Origin: Streptomyces sp. NBC_01210
Lineage (GTDB): Bacteria; Actinomycetota; Actinomycetes; Streptomycetales; Streptomycetaceae
DNA length: 64,000 nucleotides
NCBI RefSeq assembly: GCF_036010325.1
Contig: NZ_CP108549.1
Coordinates: forward strand, 372,001 to 436,000
Direction of reading: 5' to 3'
This document shows positions 59,092 to 64,000 of this stretch, piece after piece. Every line of letters begins with the position of its first letter. The stretch's first letter is position 1. Both the position numbers and the translations under genes were made by a program. The notes under the pieces were generated by a model. That model made no database searches. It was not told the origin of the DNA and was given only the letters and a program-made list of their open reading frames with translations.

Positions 59092-60147
59092 TTACGGCCC
59101 GGGAGCCGGCGGTCCCGCGGGGAAGCCGCAGGCCAGTGCCCCCACAGCGCTCAGGCTGCTGACCGTGGTCGTGCCGCTGAGTACGGACGTGCTGGCGAAC
59201 TCGGCGAGGAGTGCGGGATCGACTCCGCAGAGCGCGAGGGCCGCTGCGGCCACAGGCATCCGGGCGCGGTCTGCACCGTCAGCAATCTTCACACCGATGG
59301 CTCGGCCATCGGGCAGGGCGGCCACTTGGACCCCTTCAAATCCGTCTTTGGCCAGCAGGCCGGGGACGGCCCTCATAAGCCGTGCGACATCCCGCCAGGA
59401 GCCGGAAGCCATCTCCGGATTCTCGCGTATCGCGTAGGCCACACGGGATTCCTCGGTGCCCGGCGCCGCAGAGTTGATGCTGGCCACGGCTCGGGTGAGC
59501 CCGCGCAGGGAGGTGGAGAAGAGCGGTGCTCCGCACCCGTCGACTGACACCCGGGCGATGCTCTCGCCGGTCAGCTCCTCAACCGTCCTGGCGATCGACC
59601 GCTGCAGCCGATGGCCGGGATCGAGGTAGTCCTCGAGCGGCCAATCCCGGGCCCGGGCCGTCATCAGCATGGCCGCGTGCTTGCCGGAGCACTTCTGGGC
59701 GAGCCGGGACGGGCCGCGCCCGCGGCGGACCCACTCCTCCCGCACTGCGGGATCGTAGGGCTGGTCGGGCGTATTGCCCAGGTCCTCTTCAGTCAGCCCG
59801 GCAGTGGCCAGGATGCGTCGGACTCCGGCGAGGTGGCGCTCCTCGCCGGAATGGCTGGCCGTGGCCAGCGCAAGCAATTCGTCCTCCAGCGACAGGCCGG
59901 CGCGCAGCATGGCCACCGTCTGGAGCGGCTTGAGAGCAGAGCGCGGGTAGAACGCGGCCTCGATGTCGCCACATTGGAACTCCACACTTCCGTCGGCGGC
60001 CAGGACGACAACCGATCCGTAGTGGACGCCCTCGACGATGTCTCCGCGCATCATATGGGCGAGCGGAGCGTAGCGGGGCTCGCGAATCACCGCCGTCTTG
60101 GCCGACGGACGCTCCGGGAAGTCGTCGTCCCTGATGGACTTCGCCAC
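59092..60147 (-). CDS. L-asparaginase, ReAV (Rhizobium etli type) family
   Basis: 351 residues from GTG 60147, two bases after the permease stop. The family (PF06089) is distinct from E. coli-type asparaginases. Its key residues are visible: S-x-x-K in YPRSALKPLQTVAMLRAG (Ser about 64, Lys about 67), Cys and Lys in LAQKCSGKHAAMLM (about 153-157), Cys in VSVDGCGAPLFSTSLRGL (about 208). In the R. etli enzyme the Ser-Lys tandem is catalytic and the Cys/Lys set binds zinc. It hydrolyses asparagine to aspartate and ammonia in the cytosol. The operon with an amino-acid permease and GntR regulator supports asparagine catabolism. Confidence 0.85.
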   Translation of the reverse strand: MAKSIRDDDFPERPSAKTAVIREPRYAPLAHMMRGDIVEGVHYGSVVVLAADGSVEFQCGDIEAAFYPRSALKPLQTVAMLRAGLSLEDELLALATASHSGEERHLAGVRRILATAGLTEEDLGNTPDQPYDPAVREEWVRRGRGPSRLAQKCSGKHAAMLMTARARDWPLEDYLDPGHRLQRSIARTVEELTGESIARVSVDGCGAPLFSTSLRGLTRAVASINSAAPGTEESRVAYAIRENPEMASGSWRDVARLMRAVPGLLAKDGFEGVQVAALPDGRAIGVKIADGADRARMPVAAAALALCGVDPALLAEFASTSVLSGTTTVSSLSAVGALACGFPAGPPAPGP

Positions 60148-60149
60148 GG

Positions 60150-61616
60150 CTAGCGCTCGGTCTCGCTGCGCGTGGCCGCCTGGGTGCTGCGTACGGCATC
60201 CACCCGGCCGCGCACCAAGAACCAGCCCCCGACCAGGGCCGCCGCGATCAGCGGCAGGCACAGCACGGTGGTGCGGCCCGCGCCCTCGTCGGCGTACATC
60301 AGGACCAACACGCCGGCGAGGAAGGCGAGCGTGATGATCTGGGTGTACGGGGCCCAGGGCAGCCGGTAGCCGGGGCGGGTGACCCGGCCGTCCTTGGAGC
60401 GGTTCCAGAAGAGCAATGAGCTGATCATGATCATGCCCCAGGTGCCGAGGATGCCGATCGCGGCGAAGTTCAGCACGATTTCGAAGGCGTTTTCCGGGAC
60501 GACGAAGTTGAGGCCGACGCCCAGCACACAGAAGAAGGCTGTGAGCAGGATGCCGCCGTAGGGGACCTGCCCCTTGTTCATCCGGCCGGTGAAGCGGGGC
60601 GCAGAGCCGGACATGGCCATGGAGCGCAGGATCCGGCCGGTCGAATAGAGGCCGGAGTTGAGGCTGGAGAGGGCGGCGGTGAGCACGACGAGGTTCATCA
60701 CGTCGGCCGCGGCCGGGACGCCCAGCTTGGAGAGGACGGTGACGAAGGGGCTCTCGTCGCCGGTGTAGGCGGTGTACGGCAGCAGCAGCGCGAGCAGGAT
60801 GACCGAGCCCACGTAGAAGACGCCAACGCGCCACATGATCGCGTTGATCGCCTTCGGCATGATCTTCTCGGGGTTTTGGGTCTCGCCCGCAGTGACACCG
60901 CACAGCTCGACCGAGGCGTACGCGAAGACGACCCCCTGGACGACGAGCAGCATCGGCAGCAAGCCCGACGGGAAGAGGCCGCCGTGTTCGGTGATGGTGG
61001 AAAGACCCGGAGTGTTGCCGTCGATCTGGTGCTGGGTGAACAGCAGGACGATGCCGATACACATGAAGATGACGAGGGCGGCGACCTTGATGATCGCGAA
61101 CCAGAATTCCATCTCGCCGAAGTACTTCACCGAGATCAGGTTCACGGTGAGGACGACCGCGAGGGCGATCAGTGCGAGCGCCCACTGCGGGATGTCGCTG
61201 AAGATGCCCCAGTAGTGGGTGTAGGTGGCGACGGCCGTGATGTCGGCGATGCCGGTGGTGGCCCAGTTGAGGAAGTAGAGCCAGCCGGCGGTGAAGGCGC
61301 CCTTCTCGCCCATGAATTCACGGGCGTACGAGACGAAGGCACCGGAGGACGGGCGGTACAGGACCAGTTCGCCGAGGGCACGGACGACGAAGAAGGCGAA
61401 CAATCCGCAGACCGCGTAGGCGATGAACAGGGAGGGCCCCGCGTTCGCGAGGCGGCCGCCGGCCCCGAGGAAGAGGCCAGTGCCTATCGCCCCGCCGATC
61501 GCGATCATGTTGACGTGCCGGGACTTGAGGTCCTTGCTGTAGCCCTCGTCACCGGCGTCGACGTGCGCGTTCGGCGGGCCTTGGCGTACCGCCTGGTCCA
61601 GGGATTTGTCAGTCAC
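60150..61616 (-). CDS. Amino-acid permease, APC superfamily (asparagine permease-like)
   Basis: 488 residues from GTG 61616, which overlaps the regulator stop as GTGA. Cytoplasmic start [27 protein letters not shown] is the AAT-family signature. Twelve hydrophobic helices follow, including [40 protein letters not shown] (E-x-x-G-x-x-A-x-E) and [20 protein letters not shown]. The sequence pattern is that of GABA/asparagine permeases (AnsP/GabP). Proton-coupled import of asparagine is inferred from the asparaginase next door. Two bases separate it from that gene, so they are translated together. Confidence 0.9.
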   Translation of the reverse strand: MTDKSLDQAVRQGPPNAHVDAGDEGYSKDLKSRHVNMIAIGGAIGTGLFLGAGGRLANAGPSLFIAYAVCGLFAFFVVRALGELVLYRPSSGAFVSYAREFMGEKGAFTAGWLYFLNWATTGIADITAVATYTHYWGIFSDIPQWALALIALAVVLTVNLISVKYFGEMEFWFAIIKVAALVIFMCIGIVLLFTQHQIDGNTPGLSTITEHGGLFPSGLLPMLLVVQGVVFAYASVELCGVTAGETQNPEKIMPKAINAIMWRVGVFYVGSVILLALLLPYTAYTGDESPFVTVLSKLGVPAAADVMNLVVLTAALSSLNSGLYSTGRILRSMAMSGSAPRFTGRMNKGQVPYGGILLTAFFCVLGVGLNFVVPENAFEIVLNFAAIGILGTWGMIMISSLLFWNRSKDGRVTRPGYRLPWAPYTQIITLAFLAGVLVLMYADEGAGRTTVLCLPLIAAALVGGWFLVRGRVDAVRSTQAATRSETER

Positions 61617-62245
61617 GTCTGCTGTCCGCCTTGCGTAGAGGGTTGCGTGCGATCGGGACGCACGATGGAGTTCAGGGTTGTGTTCACGCTGTCTAAGTGG
61701 TGGGCCATGGCCTCCACCGCGTCGTATTCGGAACCGTGGATGAGTGCCTCGACGAACGCCCGGTGTTCGCGATTCGACTGCTCGCGCCGTTCGCCGAGCA
61801 CGTTGAGGAACGCCGACTGGCGTGCCAGGGCGTCGCGGAGCTCCTCGAGCATCGTGGGGAAGACCAGGTTGTGGGCCGCCTGGGCGAAAGTGGTGTGGAA
61901 CAGCGTGTCCATTGCCACCCACGCGGTGGTGTCCCTCTCGCGCTCCATGCGTTGCAGCAGGTGGGGCAGGTTGTCGAGGTCCTCGGCCGTATGCCGCGCG
62001 GCTGCGTAACCGGCCACCGGGAGCTCCACGTGCAGTCGCGCCTCGAGCAGGTCGCTTGTCGGCATAGTTGCCGAAGTCGGGGTCCCCCACCGGCCCGTTG
62101 GACATGACAAATATTCCCTTTCCCATACGGGAGGTTGTGAGGCCCATGACCTGCAGAGCAGCAGGACCTCGTGGATCACTGGACGGCTGACCTCCAGCTG
62201 GCGGCCGAGCTCCGCCTCTGAGGGAGCTTGGTCCGACTGCGTCAC
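61613..62245 (-). pseudogene. GntR/FadR-type regulator with compensating frameshifts and shortened N-terminus
   Basis: The open frame from GTG 62245 starts [23 protein letters not shown] in the winged helix, about 25 residues later than usual and without an RBS. From about 62160 to 62065 the correct sequence is in another frame ([30 protein letters not shown]). The original frame resumes at [20 protein letters not shown]. The FCD ligand domain (about 65-200) is intact ([43 protein letters not shown]). Two opposite indels thus scramble about 30 residues over the wing. Either sequencing errors or true decay; if intact, it would regulate the permease-asparaginase operon through the repeats at 62257-62306. 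Confidence 0.7.
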
Positions 62246-62256
62246 GACACCCGATT

Positions 62257-62306
62257 ACTTGTCTGGCTGTCTGACAAGTGAAGACCTGTCTGGCTGTCTG
62301 ACAAGT
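62257..62306. promoter_or_regulatory. Twin operator-like repeats upstream of the gntR operon
   Basis: A 20-base sequence, tgtctggctgtctgacaagt, occurs twice without mismatch (62260-62279 and 62287-62306; period 27). The first copy is part of ACTTGTC-N9-GACAAGT, a 7-bp dyad. Position directly before the regulator start suggests autoregulation. Confidence 0.7.
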
Positions 62307-62665
62307 TCACGTGGAGATCCTGCGACTATTCAGTGTCACTGTCAAGGGCTTGACTCGCCCCTGGGCGTGGGTAGTTGAAGGCGCGCTCGCGACATCTGCG
62401 GGCTCCGGAGGACTCCGGTCGAGGCGGCGGAAAGGCCCGGGGGGCGGTCGGCGTCGCCCCTCTTGGGTGGCCTGTTGAGCTGATCTCGCTGTCCCTGTCA
62501 CCGAAGGTTGGCTGTCTCACCGACCGTTGACCGAGCTGCCGGGGTCCGGCGCACGCTCGCGGGGCCCGGGTGGTCAAATCGGTTGAGCCGTTGGTCAACC
62601 TTCGGTAAGACGAGACACGCCGCTCAGCGGCAGGATTACGGCCGGAGGATCAGGTCGCCGAGGTC
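62307..62665. other. Intergenic stretch between the asparagine operon and the HEAT gene
   Basis: 359 bases holding the promoters of the two divergent units. A minus-strand frame reading RERAFNYPRPGASQALDSDT looks like the end of some transposase but could not be assigned. Confidence 0.25.
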
Positions 62666-64000
62666 ATGGGGGTGGGAGCGACGGGTATATCGCTGGAGGG
62701 ACTGGACGCGGTTCCGTGGGACCGGCTCGAGTCGGGGCTTCCGCAGCACCCGGTCAAGGAGGTGCCGCGCACGCTGCGCCGCCTCGCGCTGGCGGGCGGG
62801 GCCGCGACGGAGGAGGACTGCTATCCGCTGTTCTCCTGTCTTGCTGTGGGGAAAAACGGCCGGGTGAGCTCCGCGGTGACCGCCGCGCTGCCGTTCGTGG
62901 TTGCGCTCGCCGCTGATCCGGGCATGGGCGCGCGGGTCACGCTCGTCGAGGTGTTGGAGTGTCTGTTCCGGGCGGCGACGACGGCAGAGCCGCATTTGGT
63001 CGACGAGGAGTGGCCCGCGACATGGCGACGCCACCGGGGCGCGGTCCGGGCGCTGCTGGCCGATCCGGACCCCGAGGTGCGGCGGGCGGCCATTCCCGTC
63101 GCGGACGGTGTCGCACCGCTGCTGGAGCGGTGGCGGGTCGAGGCGGATCCGGCGGTGCGTCTGCCGGTGCTGCTCGCGTTGGGTGTGGCTGCGGCCGCGG
63201 CCGCCGACGCCGCCACCGAGGGGGGCGCCGCCGGGATGGCCGAGCACGGCGCCGCGACGGTGGAGGACGGTGCCGGGTCGGTCGAGGAGGCGCGGGCGGT
63301 GCTGGCCGGCGTGCTGCGTGACGGTGACCCCGTCATGAAGGTCGCGGCCATGCACGCCTGGGCGTGCCTCGACCCGGACGTGCCGGTCCGGCAGGCCGAC
63401 CTGCTGGTGGAGATTCTCACCGACGCCGACGTGCGGCCACAGTTCGAGGCAGTCTGGTGGGTGCCGGGCGTCGAGAGTGGCGCCCTCTCCCGCGAGGAAG
63501 TCGTCTCCTGGACGGGCAGCCTGTTCGACCACTCCCCCAAGACGGCGGCCTCGTTCGTGGTCCGGCTGGCCGACGCGGCAGACCGGATCGGAGACACCGA
63601 CCTGTGCCGGGCCGCGCTGGAAGAGGCGTGGCGGCTGCTGGTGCAATGGCCGTCCGCGGCACCCGCGCTGCTGCCGGTGGCGGGCGGACTGCTGGCCAAC
63701 CCGGACGACGGTGTGCGACCCAAGGCGGCGAACCTCCTGGCGATGCTCGGCCGACGGGCGGCTGAGTATGCCGACCGGCTCGCCACGCTTGTCGATGACC
63801 GGGGTGAGGACGGCGTCACCTTCATCGACGGCACCGTCGGCGACTACGCGCGCTGGGCACTTGCCCGGATCGGCGACACGCGCGCCCTCCCGGGGCTCGT
63901 GGAGCAGCTGTATGAGCCGTATCGGGAGCATTACTCACGCAGCTACTGCCACGGCGACCCGCGGCTTCCGGACATCGACGACGTCCTGGTTCCGCTGCGG
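62666..64000 (+). CDS. HEAT-repeat-like protein, 3' end outside the window
   Basis: At least 445 residues from ATG 62666; the frame is open to the last base. It begins MGVGATGISLEGLDAVPWDR LESGLPQHPV. Alpha-helical repeats follow with the HEAT/PBS-lyase pattern: AVRALLADPDPEVRRAAIPV (about 120-139), WRVEADPAVRLPVLLALGVA, VLRDGDPVMKVAAMHAWACL, LLANPDDGVRPKAANLLAML (about 350-369), YARWALARIGDTRALPGLVE QL. D-x-x-V-R-x-x-A spacing is regular, about 35-45 residues. A region of Ala/Glu-rich low complexity (about 175-205) interrupts the array. HEAT arrays serve as protein-protein scaffolds; the partner is unknown. Cytoplasmic. Confidence 0.8.
   Translation, partial: MGVGATGISLEGLDAVPWDRLESGLPQHPVKEVPRTLRRLALAGGAATEEDCYPLFSCLAVGKNGRVSSAVTAALPFVVALAADPGMGARVTLVEVLECLFRAATTAEPHLVDEEWPATWRRHRGAVRALLADPDPEVRRAAIPVADGVAPLLERWRVEADPAVRLPVLLALGVAAAAAADAATEGGAAGMAEHGAATVEDGAGSVEEARAVLAGVLRDGDPVMKVAAMHAWACLDPDVPVRQADLLVEILTDADVRPQFEAVWWVPGVESGALSREEVVSWTGSLFDHSPKTAASFVVRLADAADRIGDTDLCRAALEEAWRLLVQWPSAAPALLPVAGGLLANPDDGVRPKAANLLAMLGRRAAEYADRLATLVDDRGEDGVTFIDGTVGDYARWALARIGDTRALPGLVEQLYEPYREHYSRSYCHGDPRLPDIDDVLVPLR

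Noticed and set aside
62636..63931. Minus-strand open frame of 431 codons
   Set aside because: Antisense to the HEAT-repeat-like gene, whose plus-strand frame has clear repeats and codon bias.

Overview
The window looks like a Streptomyces chromosome, probably an accessory or arm region. Base composition is very GC-rich, third codon positions are strongly GC-biased, GTG starts are common, and many gene families are typical of Streptomyces (DUF6233, DUF6069, DUF4259, ISL3/IS701/IS630 transposases, Pls-like proteins, SpoIIE-type phosphatases). No tRNA, rRNA or CRISPR array was recognised.

From 0 to about 42.7 kb the DNA is a patchwork. Intact small genes sit between shards of transposases (IS701, IS630, ISL3, IS5, IS982, IS110) and broken pieces of ordinary genes (AraC, LuxR, acyl-CoA ligase, DUF5131, DEAD helicase, PyrF, DUF4328). 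Intact islands include: two secreted proteins (3.6-5.1 kb); a nucleotidyltransferase and a ComB-like phosphatase (6.5-8.7 kb); a cupin, a DUF6069 protein, and a CocE-type hydrolase with a divergent TetR and a repeated operator-like site (10.8-14.3 kb); a secreted beta-helix protein closed by a strong hairpin (16-17.3 kb); an 895-residue membrane NACHT ATPase (18-20.7 kb); a three-gene tyrosine-recombinase module of which only the first gene is whole (26.1-29.5 kb); a LysR/SDR divergent pair (30.1-31.8 kb); and a 938-residue membrane protein with two carrier domains and a Pls/PosA-type terminal region but no adenylation domain (36-38.8 kb).

From 42.8 kb the gene order is more coherent. A PQQ-propeller lipoprotein, an alpha/beta hydrolase and a lone squalene/phytoene-synthase-family enzyme come first. 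Next is a six-gene minus-strand operon (53.3 to 46.7 kb): zinc alcohol dehydrogenase, lipoprotein solute-binding protein, two permeases and two GlpS/GlpT-like ATPases. An AcoR-like regulator is divergent from it, with a perfect palindrome between them. I infer uptake and oxidation of an alcohol or polyol. A PAS-GAF-SpoIIE-HATPase phosphatase follows. Then comes an asparagine-use operon (GntR regulator, asparagine-type permease, ReAV-type asparaginase) beside a broken aspartase. The window ends inside a HEAT-repeat-like protein.

The best candidates for something new are the adenylation-less twin-carrier Pls-like protein, the membrane NACHT protein with its CxxC neighbour, the alcohol dehydrogenase/GlpST-type transporter/AcoR unit, and a degenerate GGTTCCAAC repeat array near 31.9-32.0 kb.
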